The notes: generated by a model not told the origin, from the letters alone. Shown: positions 25,008 to 35,561, counted from the stretch's first letter. The stretch is 53,606 bases of DNA from Collinsella sp. (GCA_022745215.1 JAIIWC010000004.1:1-53606), one strand, 5' to 3'. Made by a program: numbers and translations.

Positions 25008-26042
25008 CTACCAGATTCCCAGCACGTGCTGCATTCCCAAACTCATGCACGCAATGCCAATCCAGCAGCAAAAGCCCAGCGCGATGGGCTTGCCGCCCTT
25101 TTTGACCAGCTCGACGATATCGGTATTAAAGCCAATAGCCGCCATGGCCATCACGATAAAGAACTTCGACAGCTCCTTGATGGGCGCCGTGATGGACACG
25201 GGAAGCTGAAGCACCGTGGTGATTACGCTCGCCAGCACAAAGAACAGCACAAACATGGGAAACGCGCGTTTAAGCGAGAACGTGCTTTTGGCGTCGCCGC
25301 CGGCCTTGCGCGCCAGATGCATCTGCCAGCATGCGAGGACCAACGTGATGGGAATAATGGCCAGTGTCCTGGTGAGCTTGACCACCGTGGCGCTCTCGAG
25401 CACATTGGCGCCGGGATGCATGCTGTCCCAAGCGCTCGCCGCAGCCGTTACGGACGAGGTGTCGTTGATGGCGGTGCCGGCAAACAGGCCAAAGCCCTCG
25501 TTGGTCAGCCCGAGCATACCGCCGAGCGTCGGAAACACGAGCGCCGCGATAACGTTAAACAGGAAGATGACCGAAATAGCCTGGGCAATCTCGCGATCGT
25601 CGGCATCGATGACGGGCGCGGTCGCGGCGATGGCAGAACCGCCGCAAATCGACGAACCCACACCCACAAGCGTCGCGATCTTGCTCGGCACGTTCATAAC
25701 GCGGCAGAGCACAAAGGCGATGACAAGCGAGGTCGAGATCGTCGCCACGATAATCGGCAGCGACTGGGCGCCCTTGGACAGGATCTGGGACAGGTTCATG
25801 CCAAAGCCAAGCAGGATAACCGCGTACTGCAAGACTTTTTTAGACGTATAGGTGACACCGGCGGCGAGCTGTTCGCGGCGATTCTTGGGAAAGACGAGCG
25901 CCAGGACCATGCCAAAGAGGATGGCAAATACCGGCCCGCCGACCACCTCAATTTGTTTGCCGAGCAACGTCGCGGGAATGGCGATGATTAGGCAGAACAA
26001 GACGCCTTTCCAGCGCTCGCGTACGAGATTTGCCAGTTGCAT
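25008..26042 (-). CDS. YeiH-type putative sulfate exporter (UPF0324)
   Basis: A 344-residue protein with about ten membrane segments, full length for the family. Diagnostic blocks are FAILFGMVLALVFPKNRR, VILLGFGMNLSQI and GVGSSICGGSAIAATAPVI, followed by GTAINDTSSVTAAASAW. The family was named for putative sulfate or sulfonate export; direct evidence is limited and the substrate here is an inference. ATG 26042 has AAGGAA 7 nt upstream. A GntR regulator is divergent across 163 bp and may control it. Confidence 0.88.
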   Translation of the reverse strand: MQLANLVRERWKGVLFCLIIAIPATLLGKQIEVVGGPVFAILFGMVLALVFPKNRREQLAAGVTYTSKKVLQYAVILLGFGMNLSQILSKGAQSLPIIVATISTSLVIAFVLCRVMNVPSKIATLVGVGSSICGGSAIAATAPVIDADDREIAQAISVIFLFNVIAALVFPTLGGMLGLTNEGFGLFAGTAINDTSSVTAAASAWDSMHPGANVLESATVVKLTRTLAIIPITLVLACWQMHLARKAGGDAKSTFSLKRAFPMFVLFFVLASVITTVLQLPVSITAPIKELSKFFIVMAMAAIGFNTDIVELVKKGGKPIALGFCCWIGIACMSLGMQHVLGIW

Positions 26043-26205
26043 ATGGGATTCCTTCTTTCTATTTCACGTTTGCGACGGCTTATGATACGGCAACTTTGAG
26101 CGCAGCCTTGCGCAAACACAGACTAAGATGCCGCAATAGTTCTCGGGCGACAGCCGAATTACCCACCGCGGAGAGCTGATTCGCGGCATAATTAACAACT
26201 GACAT

Positions 26206-26937
26206 ATGAGTTTGATAGAACAGTTGCGAGGCGCTATGGAAGAATCGATGCACGTCGGCGAGCAGGAAACGAGCCTACAGGACCAGTCCTACCACACCAT
26301 TCGACGCAAAATCGTCTACCTGGACTACAAGCCGGGCGAAAAGCTGGGCGTCAAGCAACTTTGCGACGACCTGGATATGGGTCGCACGCCCGTGCGCGAG
26401 GCTTTGGTTCGCTTGGCGCAGGAAGGCCTGGTGCGCACCGTGCCCCAGAGCGGCACCTACGTCTCACCCATCAACCTCACCCTTGCCGAGAGTGCCTGCT
26501 ACATCCGCGAACATCTGGAAAAGCAGGTGATCGTGGAGTGCTGTGCGCGCGCCACGTCGGCAGGCATCGAGCAGCTCGACCGCGCCATCGCGCTGCAGGA
26601 AAAGGCCATGGCCGAAGAGGATCGCATCGGCTTCTTTTTGAGCGACAACCTCATGCATCACATGATTTTTAGCATCGCATGTCGCAGCACCGTGTGGTCG
26701 TGGCTCGAGGAGACCAATGCCGACCTGGAGCGCTTCCGCTGGCTGCGCGCCGCCACGCAGGTTCTCGACAATCAGGACATCGTGAACGAGCACAAGCAGA
26801 TTCGCCGCGCTATCGCCGGTCGCGACCCCATCGAAGCGAGCTTTTTGGTCAGCAAGCACCTGCACATGATGTTCCGCAACCAAACCGAGGTTCTGGACCA
26901 GTTCCCCGAGTACTTCGAGACCAGCAAGCTCCGCTAA
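26206..26937 (+). CDS. GntR-family regulator, FadR subgroup
   Basis: A 243-residue regulator with an N-terminal winged helix (LGVKQLCDDLDMGRTPVREALVRLAQEGLV, residues 47-76) and a C-terminal FCD ligand domain with metal-binding-type His residues (NLMHHMIF, VNEHKQI, SKHLHMM). The true start may be ATG 26248, which has GGAAG 5 nt upstream, or 26236; 26206 has no ribosome site. It is divergent from the YeiH-type exporter, the most likely target. Its stop codon lies inside a GGGACA-type hairpin arm. Confidence 0.85.
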   Translation: MSLIEQLRGAMEESMHVGEQETSLQDQSYHTIRRKIVYLDYKPGEKLGVKQLCDDLDMGRTPVREALVRLAQEGLVRTVPQSGTYVSPINLTLAESACYIREHLEKQVIVECCARATSAGIEQLDRAIALQEKAMAEEDRIGFFLSDNLMHHMIFSIACRSTVWSWLEETNADLERFRWLRAATQVLDNQDIVNEHKQIRRAIAGRDPIEASFLVSKHLHMMFRNQTEVLDQFPEYFETSKLR

Positions 26938-26972
26938 CCTGCCAAAAAGGGACAGGTTTATTTTGGCAGGTT
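26936..26972. repeat. GGGACA-type hairpin (GGCAGG variant A)
   Basis: AACCTGCCAAAA pairs with TTTTGGCAGGTT around a loop containing GGGACAGG. TTATCTGGG follows, as in the copies at 29354 (reverse) and 32414. Confidence 0.75.
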
Positions 26973-26991
26973 TTATCTGGGCAAATGCAAC

Positions 26992-27027
26992 AAGGCCCGG
27001 CTCCGTCTTGATGCGGAGCCGGGCCTT
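26992..27027. terminator. Bidirectional terminator between gntR and glmS
   Basis: Perfect 14-bp stem AAGGCCCGGCTCCG with complement and 8-nt loop between two convergent genes. Confidence 0.75.
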
Positions 27028-27051
27028 AGTTGTTAGAACGACGGAACTCGA

Positions 27052-28899
<1,848 letters not shown>

Positions 28900-29000
28900 A
28901 GGATAAATCCCTTCGTTCGCGTGACTGCAAGACGTCCACGCACAAGGGGCGCTGAGACGTACGACGTTCGAGTATTGTACTCACGCAAACGCAAGCTGAT

Positions 29001-29032
29001 ATACCAGAAGTGGTATCTCAACTTAGATACCA
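29001..29032. promoter_or_regulatory. Overlapping palindromes upstream of glmS
   Basis: ATACCA-gaag-TGGTAT (29001-29016) shares its right half with TGGTATCT-caactt-AGATACCA (29011-29032). TGGTAT/ATACCA half-sites resemble those of GntR/HutC-type amino-sugar regulators, so this may control glmS. The regulator is not in the window apart from possible GntR paralogues. Confidence 0.45.
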
Positions 29033-29052
29033 CCCGATGCACACACGTCCAG

Positions 29053-29105
29053 CCGGTCCAAACCGCCACAATGGGGACAGGCACCTTTGTGGTGGTTTGG
29101 ACCGG
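29053..29105. repeat. GGGACA-type hairpin (GTGGTGG variant, forward)
   Basis: Arms 29053-29071 and 29087-29105 match at 18 of 19 positions; the loop reads tGGGGACAGGCACCT. Confidence 0.8.
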
Positions 29106-29130
29106 GGCGGCGCTCTGTCCCAGCGAAAGA

Positions 29131-29185
29131 TCTCGATCTGTAACATCTGGGGCTCCGGAAGCCGGCTTAGTGTTACAGATCGAGA
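29131..29185. repeat. 55-bp hairpin repeat, copy 1
   Basis: TCTCGATCTGTAACA (29131-29145) and its exact reverse complement (29171-29185) flank a 25-nt loop with a GGCT/AGCC mini-stem. Confidence 0.8.
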
Positions 29186-29211
29186 CATTACAGTTCGGCC
29201 CCTGCACTATG

Positions 29212-29266
29212 TCTCGATCTGTAACAGGTAGAGCCGGTTTTGCCGTCCAGATGTTACAGATCGAGA
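29212..29266. repeat. 55-bp hairpin repeat, copy 2
   Basis: Same 15-bp arms as copy 1 (29212-29226 and 29252-29266), the same 25-nt loop length but a different loop sequence. Confidence 0.8.
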
Positions 29267-29287
29267 CAATTGAAAGCCGGGACAGCA

Positions 29288-29328
29288 AAAACCACCACAA
29301 AGGTGCCTGTCCCCTTCGTGGTGGTTTT
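29288..29328. repeat. GGGACA-type hairpin (GTGGTGG variant, reverse)
   Basis: AAAACCACCAC pairs with GTGGTGGTTTT around a loop with GTGCCTGTCCCC, the reverse orientation of the hairpin at 29053-29105. Confidence 0.75.
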
Positions 29329-29353
29329 GGTCGGCAACGGCGTTTCCCCAGAT

Positions 29354-29394
29354 AAAACCTGCCAAAATAAACCTGTCCCTAATTGGCAGGTTTT
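29354..29394. repeat. GGGACA-type hairpin (GGCAGG variant B, reverse)
   Basis: AAAACCTGCCAA pairs with TTGGCAGGTTTT; the loop has CCTGTCCC. Its right arm overlaps the -35 of the following lacI-type gene. Confidence 0.75.
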
Positions 29395-29423
29395 GACACC
29401 CTGGGGGCGGGCGATGCTACAAT
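29393..29423 (+). promoter_or_regulatory. Promoter of the LacI-family gene at 29459
   Basis: -35 TTGACA at 29393-29398 and extended -10 TGCTACAAT (TACAAT at 29418-29423). The 19-bp spacing is long, but the extended TG motif compensates. Confidence 0.6.
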
Positions 29424-29458
29424 CAGGCTTGTACTTGAAACGCATCAAAGGGGCCGCT

Positions 29459-30571
29459 ATGGCAAAGGTTAAAATCAGCGACGTCGCGCGCGAGGCCGGG
29501 GTTTCGTTGGGCACGGTTTCCAACGCACTCAATCATCCCGAAAAGCTGCGCCCCGAGACCCTCAAGCTCATCAACGAAACCATCAATCGCCTGGGCTACC
29601 TGCCCAACCAAAGCGCTCGCCAGCTGGCCGGCGGCACCACCAAGTCCTTTGGCCTGGTCCTCCCCCGCCTCGATCACGGCTTCTCGCTCCAGATCGCCAG
29701 CGGCGCCCACAACGAGGCCCGCAAGCACGGCTACGATCTACTTATCGCCAACGCCGATAACGACGGCATTCTCCAGGACCATTACCTGCGCTACTTTATG
29801 GGCACGCAGATGTCCGGCGTCATGGTTCAGCCCATGGCGTCCCCCGACTGGCACCCCGCTATGACCAAGATGCCCGTGCCGATTGTCCATCTGGACATCC
29901 ACTGTTCCGAACCCGGTTATTACGTAGCCGCCGACAACGAGGCGCAGGGGCGCATTATCGCCGAGCTCGCCGTTGCTCGTGGCGCACGCCATATCACCGT
30001 TGTGGGCAGAGCGGCATTTATGCAGCTCACCCTGCGCGTACTTGGCATCCACAAGGCCCTCGCCCTGCATCCCGATATCAAAATTGAGGTCATTGACGCT
30101 GGAGAGTGGAATACCGCAGCCGACGGCTACAGCATCGGTGCCCAAATCGCCGAGCGTTCCGGCGACGAGCGCCCCGATTTTGTCATCGGCCTCACCGACG
30201 TACTGGCCTCGGGAGTCATCTCAGCGCTGGTCGATAAAGGCATCTCCGTCCCTGAGCAGGTCCGCGTGGCAGGCTGCGACGGCAATCCGCTCGCCTGGAG
30301 CGGGTCGGTCCCACTGACCACAGTAGCGCCTCCGGGCTACGAGATTGGCCGCAAGGGCGTTCAGTTGCTGATGGAGCAAATCGAGAACAAGGCCCCGGCA
30401 AAGACCAAGCACATACGCGTCGGCTCGGCAGCGCGCACCGTCGCCGCAGTCACCGCCGCCGAGGATATCAACCGCCAAGAACTGGTGCGTCCGTTCCTAC
30501 TGGAGCGCGCCAGCACCCAGGCAAGCACCCAGACCGACGCCACGGCCATCAACCTAGGCGCGTATCTATAG
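29459..30571 (+). CDS. LacI-family transcriptional regulator
   Basis: A 370-residue regulator. The N-terminal DNA-binding domain (VKISDVAREAGVSLGTVSNAL, residues 4-24, plus the hinge helix region NQSARQLAGG) is followed by a periplasmic-binding-like sugar domain to about residue 335, then a tail of about 30 residues. ATG 29459 has AAAGGGG 6 nt upstream. No transport or sugar gene adjoins it on this strand, so the regulon is unknown. Confidence 0.9.
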   Translation: MAKVKISDVAREAGVSLGTVSNALNHPEKLRPETLKLINETINRLGYLPNQSARQLAGGTTKSFGLVLPRLDHGFSLQIASGAHNEARKHGYDLLIANADNDGILQDHYLRYFMGTQMSGVMVQPMASPDWHPAMTKMPVPIVHLDIHCSEPGYYVAADNEAQGRIIAELAVARGARHITVVGRAAFMQLTLRVLGIHKALALHPDIKIEVIDAGEWNTAADGYSIGAQIAERSGDERPDFVIGLTDVLASGVISALVDKGISVPEQVRVAGCDGNPLAWSGSVPLTTVAPPGYEIGRKGVQLLMEQIENKAPAKTKHIRVGSAARTVAAVTAAEDINRQELVRPFLLERASTQASTQTDATAINLGAYL

Positions 30572-30596
30572 CACGCCCGCAAGTATGCCAAGTCGC

Positions 30597-30646
30597 CGCT
30601 TAAGCAAAAGGGGTCCGACCATTGCCGGGCCCCTTTTGCTTAAGCG
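30597..30646. terminator. Long perfect hairpin between lacI-type and HAD genes
   Basis: Perfect 17-bp arms CGCTTAAGCAAAAGGGG and complement with a 16-nt loop, lying between convergent genes. Probably a bidirectional terminator; the stem length also fits the local hairpin repeats. Confidence 0.6.
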
Positions 30647-30684
30647 CAAACGTGGGTAATTGCTCGTTTCAACACCGCAATTGT

Positions 30685-31335
30685 CTAGCGCACGGCCTTG
30701 ACCGCCGCCGTCAGATCGAACAACGAATCGAGCACGGCCTCGCAGCCATCTACCACGTCCTGCGGCAGCGGCACGATATCGGGAACGGCAAAGACGTGGC
30801 AACCGGCCGTGATACCCGAGACGCAGCCGTTGCGCGAATCCTCGACCACGGCACATTCCTCGGGGGCAAAGCCCGCGCGCTCGCAGGCGAGCAGATACAT
30901 CTCGGGATCGGGCTTGCCATGCACGACGTCCTCGCCGCAGGTCACCGTTTCAAACTTGTCAAAGAGGCCGACCATCTTAAGGTTGCGTTCGGCCGTGACA
31001 TGACGCGATGACGTCGCCAGGCCCACGTGATAGCCTGCAGCCAGCAGCTCGTCTATGCACTCGGCGGCGCCGGCCTTAAGCTCCAGTTCGGTCTTGACCA
31101 TCTCGTCGCGAATCTCCTTGTGGCGATGATAGATCGCCTCAGCGGTTTCTCTGCTGCCGTAATGTGCCTCAAGGATGTCCATGACATCGGGCAGCGTGCG
31201 ACCGATAAACTGATGGATCAGCGCATCATCAATCGCGACCCCCAGCTCGGCGGCGCCCGCCTTCCATGCCTTGATGCCCAAACGCTCGGTATCGACCAGC
31301 GTTCCGTCCATGTCAAAAATAACAGCCTTGATCAT
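30685..31335 (-). CDS. HAD superfamily sugar-phosphatase/phosphoglucomutase-like protein
   Basis: A 216-residue HAD hydrolase of the beta-phosphoglucomutase-like subgroup. Motif I FDMDGTLVDTE (nucleophile Asp8, acid Asp10), motif II ATSS (about 110), motif III Lys in GKPDPEMY and motif IV VEDSRNG are all present, with a helical cap between motifs I and II. It acts on a phosphorylated small molecule, probably a sugar phosphate; the exact substrate cannot be read. ATG 31335 has GGGGGA 4-5 nt upstream. Confidence 0.9.
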   Translation of the reverse strand: MIKAVIFDMDGTLVDTERLGIKAWKAGAAELGVAIDDALIHQFIGRTLPDVMDILEAHYGSRETAEAIYHRHKEIRDEMVKTELELKAGAAECIDELLAAGYHVGLATSSRHVTAERNLKMVGLFDKFETVTCGEDVVHGKPDPEMYLLACERAGFAPEECAVVEDSRNGCVSGITAGCHVFAVPDIVPLPQDVVDGCEAVLDSLFDLTAAVKAVR

Positions 31336-31445
31336 ATCGGTCCCCCATCGCTTCGCTCTGCTGTACCACCGAACTTTACCGCACTTTACAACTTGTATAT
31401 AACGTATATAGCATATTGCACTTTCGTTACATAGGTAGAAATCTT

Positions 31446-31473
31446 ATGACAAGCAGCCCGGTAGGATTATAGT
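31446..31473 (+). promoter_or_regulatory. Putative promoter of larE
   Basis: -35-like ATGACA (31446-31451) and -10 TATAGT (31468-31473), 16-bp spacer, in an AT-rich divergent intergenic stretch. Confidence 0.4.
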
Positions 31474-31507
31474 TTTCGACCGAGTACTCAATGGCAAGGA
31501 TCGTTTC

Positions 31508-32386
31508 ATGTTTTCAGACACCACCGCACCTGCAGAGGAGCTTCAGGACAAACTCGCAGCGCTCGAGCAGTTGCTACTGGCATACGGACGCGTCGCCATC
31601 GGCTTTTCCGGCGGCGTCGACAGCAGCTTCTTGGCCGCGGTCTGCGCCCGTATCATGCCTGCCGACACGCTTCTCGTTCACCTCACCACGCCGCTCATCG
31701 GCACGCCCGAACAGACTTCGTTTGAGCGATCCGTTGACGGACAAGCCAGTGAGGGGCCGCATTTTAAGCTCCCCGTGCTCAACCTTTCGGTCGATCAGCT
31801 GCAGCTCCCCCAAGTAGCCTGCAACGATGCCGACCGCTGCTACCACTGCAAGCACGCCGGCTTTACCGCTATCGTCAACCACGCCAAGTCACTCGGCTTT
31901 TCCACCGTCATCGATGGCAGCAATGCAAGCGATCGTGGTGACTACCGCCCTGGCATGCGCGCGGCAAAAGAGCTCGGCGTACGCTCCCCTCTCATGGAGG
32001 TCGGCTTTACCAAGGACGAAGAGCGCGAGCTGCTGCGCGCATGGGGCTATCCCGTTTGGAACCTGTCGGCGGGAGCCTGCCTTGCCACGCGCGTCCCCAC
32101 AGGCGAGGAGCTTACGCGCGAGAAGGTCGATTTAATCCGCGCCTGCGAGGATTACTTGCACGATCTTGACCTGGCACAAGTCCGTGCACGCCTCGTCGGC
32201 GGCTGCATGCATATCGAGGCCGCGCCGGCAGACGTCGCCAAGATTGCCGCCCTCGGCGGCACCGCGGTCAACGATGAGGGCAAGACTCCGCTGCCCGCCG
32301 CCATCGAGGCCGCGCTGCACAACCTAGGCTGCGGCCATATCTCCCCCAAGGTCGCCCCCTACATCCACGGCAACATGAACCTTTAA
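31508..32386 (+). CDS. larE: ATP-dependent sacrificial sulfur transferase LarE
   Basis: A 292-residue PP-loop enzyme that adenylates and thiolates the pyridinium dinucleotide precursor of the nickel pincer cofactor of lactate racemase-type enzymes. The PP-loop SGGVDSS is at residues 34-40. Cys191 in SAGACLATR matches the sacrificial Cys of single-Cys LarE proteins, and the CYHCK motif near residue 111 is present too. larB and larC are not in the window, so the cofactor pathway must be completed elsewhere if it exists. Confidence 0.9.
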   Translation: MFSDTTAPAEELQDKLAALEQLLLAYGRVAIGFSGGVDSSFLAAVCARIMPADTLLVHLTTPLIGTPEQTSFERSVDGQASEGPHFKLPVLNLSVDQLQLPQVACNDADRCYHCKHAGFTAIVNHAKSLGFSTVIDGSNASDRGDYRPGMRAAKELGVRSPLMEVGFTKDEERELLRAWGYPVWNLSAGACLATRVPTGEELTREKVDLIRACEDYLHDLDLAQVRARLVGGCMHIEAAPADVAKIAALGGTAVNDEGKTPLPAAIEAALHNLGCGHISPKVAPYIHGNMNL

Positions 32387-32413
32387 GTTACGCCGTTTTG
32401 GCTGCGTTAACTG

Positions 32414-32464
32414 ACCTGTCGATAAGGGACAGGTTTGTTTGGCAGGTTTTATCTGGGGAAACGC
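32414..32464. repeat. GGGACA-type hairpin (GGCAGG variant C)
   Basis: ACCTGTC pairs with GACAGGT (32414-32434). The following TTTGGCAGGTTTTATCTGGGG matches the flank of the copy at 26936, but the left arm has drifted. Confidence 0.65.
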
Positions 32465-32469
32465 AAACA

Positions 32470-32504
32470 GGGCCGCGACACCTACATGGCGTCGCGGCCC
32501 TTTT
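32470..32504. terminator. Terminator after larE
   Basis: Perfect stem GGGCCGCGAC/GTCGCGGCCC followed by TTTT; it may also serve the leftward PTS operon. Confidence 0.8.
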
Positions 32505-32544
32505 CCTTGGAGAAGGATCAATTGATTGAGCGGGCGGGGTGCAC

Positions 32545-32997
32545 CTAGCCCTCGAGCCCGGCGTTAATAAGCTCCGCGATCTCAACGGGATCGGTGCTCG
32601 CGCGCACCTTGTCACGGAAGCCGGCGTCCATCAGCATCACGGCAGCCTTGGAGAGCAGACGCAGGTGCGTGGTTCCGGCTTCGCCGGCGGGCACGTACAG
32701 CGCGAGCGCAACATCGACGGGCACGCCATCGAAACTCGGCCATTCAACGGGCTCGGCCAGTTTAAGCACGGCAACGCCCGGCGTGTGAATCGCGTCGCTT
32801 TTGGCATGCGGAACGGCAAAGCCGGCGACAAGGCCGGTCTCGGCCTCGTTTTCGCGAGCAATGAAGGCGGCCTCTACGGCAGATGCGTCATCGGCAAAGC
32901 CGAGCTCGACGGCCTGCTCGGACAAATAATGCAGGGCGTCCTCACGCGAGGCGGCGGTATACCCGATCGTCACTTGGTTGGCAGATACAAATCCCAT
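32545..32997 (-). CDS. PTS EIIA, fructose/mannitol type
   Basis: A 150-residue phosphocarrier that receives phosphate from HPr and passes it to EIIB. The active His is in FAVPHAKSDAI near residue 64, as in the EIIA-2 family. It is the last gene of the leftward sugar operon, 11 bp after transketolase, and should serve the EIIBC at 37069-38541. Confidence 0.9.
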   Translation of the reverse strand: MGFVSANQVTIGYTAASREDALHYLSEQAVELGFADDASAVEAAFIARENEAETGLVAGFAVPHAKSDAIHTPGVAVLKLAEPVEWPSFDGVPVDVALALYVPAGEAGTTHLRLLSKAAVMLMDAGFRDKVRASTDPVEIAELINAGLEG

Positions 32998-33008
32998 GGA
33001 AACCTTCC

Positions 33009-33947
33009 TTACAACACGGACCTGACCGCAGCTTCGATGCCGTCGGCGTCCAAACCGTACTTGTGCAGCAAATCGACCGCAGGGCCGGACTCGCCATACA
33101 CATCGCGCACGCCGACGCGTCGCATCGGCACCGGATGCTGCTCTGCGAGCACCGAGGCCACGGCCTCGCCAAGACCACCGATAATCGAATGCTCCTCGGC
33201 GGTGACCACGCGACCAGTCTTCTTGGCGCTGGCAACTACCAGGCGCTCATCGAGCGGCTTAATCGTGTGCATGTTGATGACCTCGGCATCGATACCATCG
33301 GCAGCGAGCGCCTCGGCAGCCTCAAGCGCCTCAGCGACCATAAGGCCACAAGCGATGATGGTCACATCGGACCCCTCGCGCACGACCACGCCGCGACCAA
33401 TCTTGAACTCATAGTCCTCGTGATCGTTGATGACCGGTGTTGCCAGGCGGCCGAAGCGCATGTAAACCGGGCCCTCAAACTCATAGGCGGCGCGCACGCA
33501 AGCGCGAGCCTCGATGTCATCGGCGGGAACGATTACCGTCATACCCGGGATCGTGCGCATGAGCGCGATGTCCTCGCAGCACTGATGCGTGGCGCCGTCT
33601 TCACCGACCGAGATACCCGCATGCGTGGCACCGATTTTGACGTTGAGGTGCGGATAGCCAATGGAATTACGCACTTGTTCGTACGCGCGACCGGCGGCAA
33701 ACATCGCAAAGGTGCTCGCAAAGGCGACGTGGCCCGTGGTCGCGATGCCGGCGGCGAGCCCCATCAGGTTGCTCTCGGCAATGCCGGCGTCGTAGAAGCG
33801 CTCAGGGTGCGCAGCCTTAAACTTACCGGTCTGCGTGGCGGCGGCCAGGTCGGCATCGAGAACCACAAAGTCATCGCGCTCATTGCCCAGCTCGACAAGT
33901 GCCTCGCCATAGCTAACGCGCGTGGCGACTTTCTTGACGTCTGCCAT
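33009..33947 (-). CDS. Transketolase, C-terminal subunit
   Basis: A 312-residue subunit with the pyrimidine-binding and C-terminal domains of a split transketolase. It has the catalytic Glu region (ESNLMGLAAGIA), the GATHQCCEDIALMR loop and the C-terminal transketolase fold. Its ATG shares one base with the stop of the N-terminal subunit (TAATG), so the two are made together. Transfers two-carbon units between sugar phosphates using thiamine diphosphate. Confidence 0.93.
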   Translation of the reverse strand: MADVKKVATRVSYGEALVELGNERDDFVVLDADLAAATQTGKFKAAHPERFYDAGIAESNLMGLAAGIATTGHVAFASTFAMFAAGRAYEQVRNSIGYPHLNVKIGATHAGISVGEDGATHQCCEDIALMRTIPGMTVIVPADDIEARACVRAAYEFEGPVYMRFGRLATPVINDHEDYEFKIGRGVVVREGSDVTIIACGLMVAEALEAAEALAADGIDAEVINMHTIKPLDERLVVASAKKTGRVVTAEEHSIIGGLGEAVASVLAEQHPVPMRRVGVRDVYGESGPAVDLLHKYGLDADGIEAAVRSVL

Positions 33948-34777
33948 TAGAGCTCCTCCCCTGCCGCTGCGAGCTCGGCCATGGCCTGCTCAAACTGTTC
34001 ATCGTTGGGTGCCTTGCCGTGCCAGCCCACCTGGTTTTCCATAAAGGAGACGCCCTTGCCCTTCACCGTCTCGGCGATAATGGCCACGGGCGAGTCGCTC
34101 ACTTTGCGGGCCTCGGCAAAGGCGGCGGCAATCTGCGCCATGTCGTTACCGTCGGCGAGCTCGATCACATGCCACTTAAAGGCGCGGAACTTGTCAGCGA
34201 GCGGCATGGCCGAGTTAACTTCATCGATCGTGCCGTCAATCTGCAAGCCGTTGTGGTCGACGACGGCAACAAGATTGTCGAGCGCATGGTTGCCGGCAAA
34301 CATGGCCGCCTCCCACACCTGGCCCTCCTCGCACTCGCCGTCGCCCAGCAACGTGTAGACGCGGTAGCTGTCACCCCAGTGCTTTGCGGCGAGTGCCATT
34401 CCAACCGCGGCGGAGATGCCCTGACCGAGCGATCCGGTGGACATATCGATGCCAGGGGCGTCGTTCATGTTGGGATGGCCCTGCAGTCGGCTGCCAATAT
34501 GACGCAGCGTCTCGAGCTCTTCGACGGGAAAATAGCCGCGATTTGCCAACACCGAATACAGGCCCGGCGCCGCGTGACCCTTGGAGAGCACAAAGCGATC
34601 GCGGTCGGCCTTGTGAGGGTCGGCAGGATCGATATTCATTTCCTCAAAGTACAGATACGCCATGATGTCGGCAGCACCGAGCGATCCACCCGGGTGTCCC
34701 GACTTGGCCGCGTGAACCGCAGTCACGACACCCTTCCTGACCTCATTGGCGACCTTCGCCAGCTCCTGGTTGGTCAT
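33947..34777 (-). CDS. Transketolase, N-terminal subunit
   Basis: A 276-residue subunit holding the thiamine diphosphate-binding domain: SGHPGGSLGAADI, GHAAPGLYSVLA, MSTGSLGQGIS and the GDGECEEGQVWEAAMFA motif that binds diphosphate through Mg2+. ATG 34777 follows GAGAGG. Split transketolases are common in gut bacteria and often sit in sugar operons, as here, rather than in the pentose-phosphate housekeeping set. Confidence 0.93.
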   Translation of the reverse strand: MTNQELAKVANEVRKGVVTAVHAAKSGHPGGSLGAADIMAYLYFEEMNIDPADPHKADRDRFVLSKGHAAPGLYSVLANRGYFPVEELETLRHIGSRLQGHPNMNDAPGIDMSTGSLGQGISAAVGMALAAKHWGDSYRVYTLLGDGECEEGQVWEAAMFAGNHALDNLVAVVDHNGLQIDGTIDEVNSAMPLADKFRAFKWHVIELADGNDMAQIAAAFAEARKVSDSPVAIIAETVKGKGVSFMENQVGWHGKAPNDEQFEQAMAELAAAGEEL

Positions 34778-34840
34778 ACGAATTCCTCTCTTGAGAACAA
34801 CCCCGGCACCGGATGACGCGATGCCGGGGCAATCCACTCG

Positions 34841-35524
34841 TTAAGCCTGAGCGACGACCTTCTGCCAGTCAGCCTCAAAAGAGGCGAGGCCCTGGTCGGT
34901 CAGCGGATGATGCAGGCACTTCTTGAGAGCGGCCATGGGCACGGTCGCAATATCGGCACCGAGTAGCGCGGCCTGGGTCACGTGGTTGGGCGTACGAACC
35001 GAGGCGGTGATGATCTCGACGGTGTCGTCGACGTTCTTGCCCGTCCAGTCGTAGTTCTTAATGCAGGTCACGACGTTGTCGAGCTGCGAGATACCGTCCT
35101 CGGCGATGTCATCGAAACGACCGACAAACGGGCTGATGTAGCGAGCACCGGCATTGGCGGCCATAAGGGCCTGCGTCGGCGAGAAGACGAGCGTCATGTT
35201 GACGCGCACGCCAGCATCGGCCAGCGCACGGCAGGCGGCAAGACCGGCCTCGCACACGGGAAGCTTGACCACGATGTTGGGGGCGAGGGCGGCAAGGCGC
35301 TTGCCCTCCTCGATCATACCCTCGGCAGTGGTAGCGGTAGACTCGGCGGAAACGGGCAGGCCCTCGCAGAGCTCGGCAATCTTGAGCATATGCGGCTCAA
35401 AGTCGGCAAGCTTGCCGCCGGTCTTGGCGTACAGGGACGGGTTGGTGGTAACACCGGCCAGGCAGCCCCAGCTCTTGGCCTCGGCGATCTCGTCCAGATT
35501 GGCGGTATCGATAAAGAACTTCAT
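34841..35524 (-). CDS. Fructose-6-phosphate aldolase/transaldolase-like protein
   Basis: A 227-residue class I aldolase of the FSA/MipB family, clearly shorter than classical transaldolase. It begins MKFFIDTANLDEIAEA and has the Schiff-base Lys in NIVVKLPVCEAG near residue 85. FSA splits fructose-6-phosphate into dihydroxyacetone and glyceraldehyde-3-phosphate; some relatives act as transaldolases. Its position beside transketolase permits either reading. Confidence 0.9.
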   Translation of the reverse strand: MKFFIDTANLDEIAEAKSWGCLAGVTTNPSLYAKTGGKLADFEPHMLKIAELCEGLPVSAESTATTAEGMIEEGKRLAALAPNIVVKLPVCEAGLAACRALADAGVRVNMTLVFSPTQALMAANAGARYISPFVGRFDDIAEDGISQLDNVVTCIKNYDWTGKNVDDTVEIITASVRTPNHVTQAALLGADIATVPMAALKKCLHHPLTDQGLASFEADWQKVVAQA

Positions 35525-35561
35525 GGTGCAAACTCCTTCGAAGGAATCCAAAACTCAAAAA

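Noticed and set aside
28900..29052. glmS ribozyme
   Set aside because: No ribozyme core is recognisable upstream of glmS, and the element is typical of Firmicutes.
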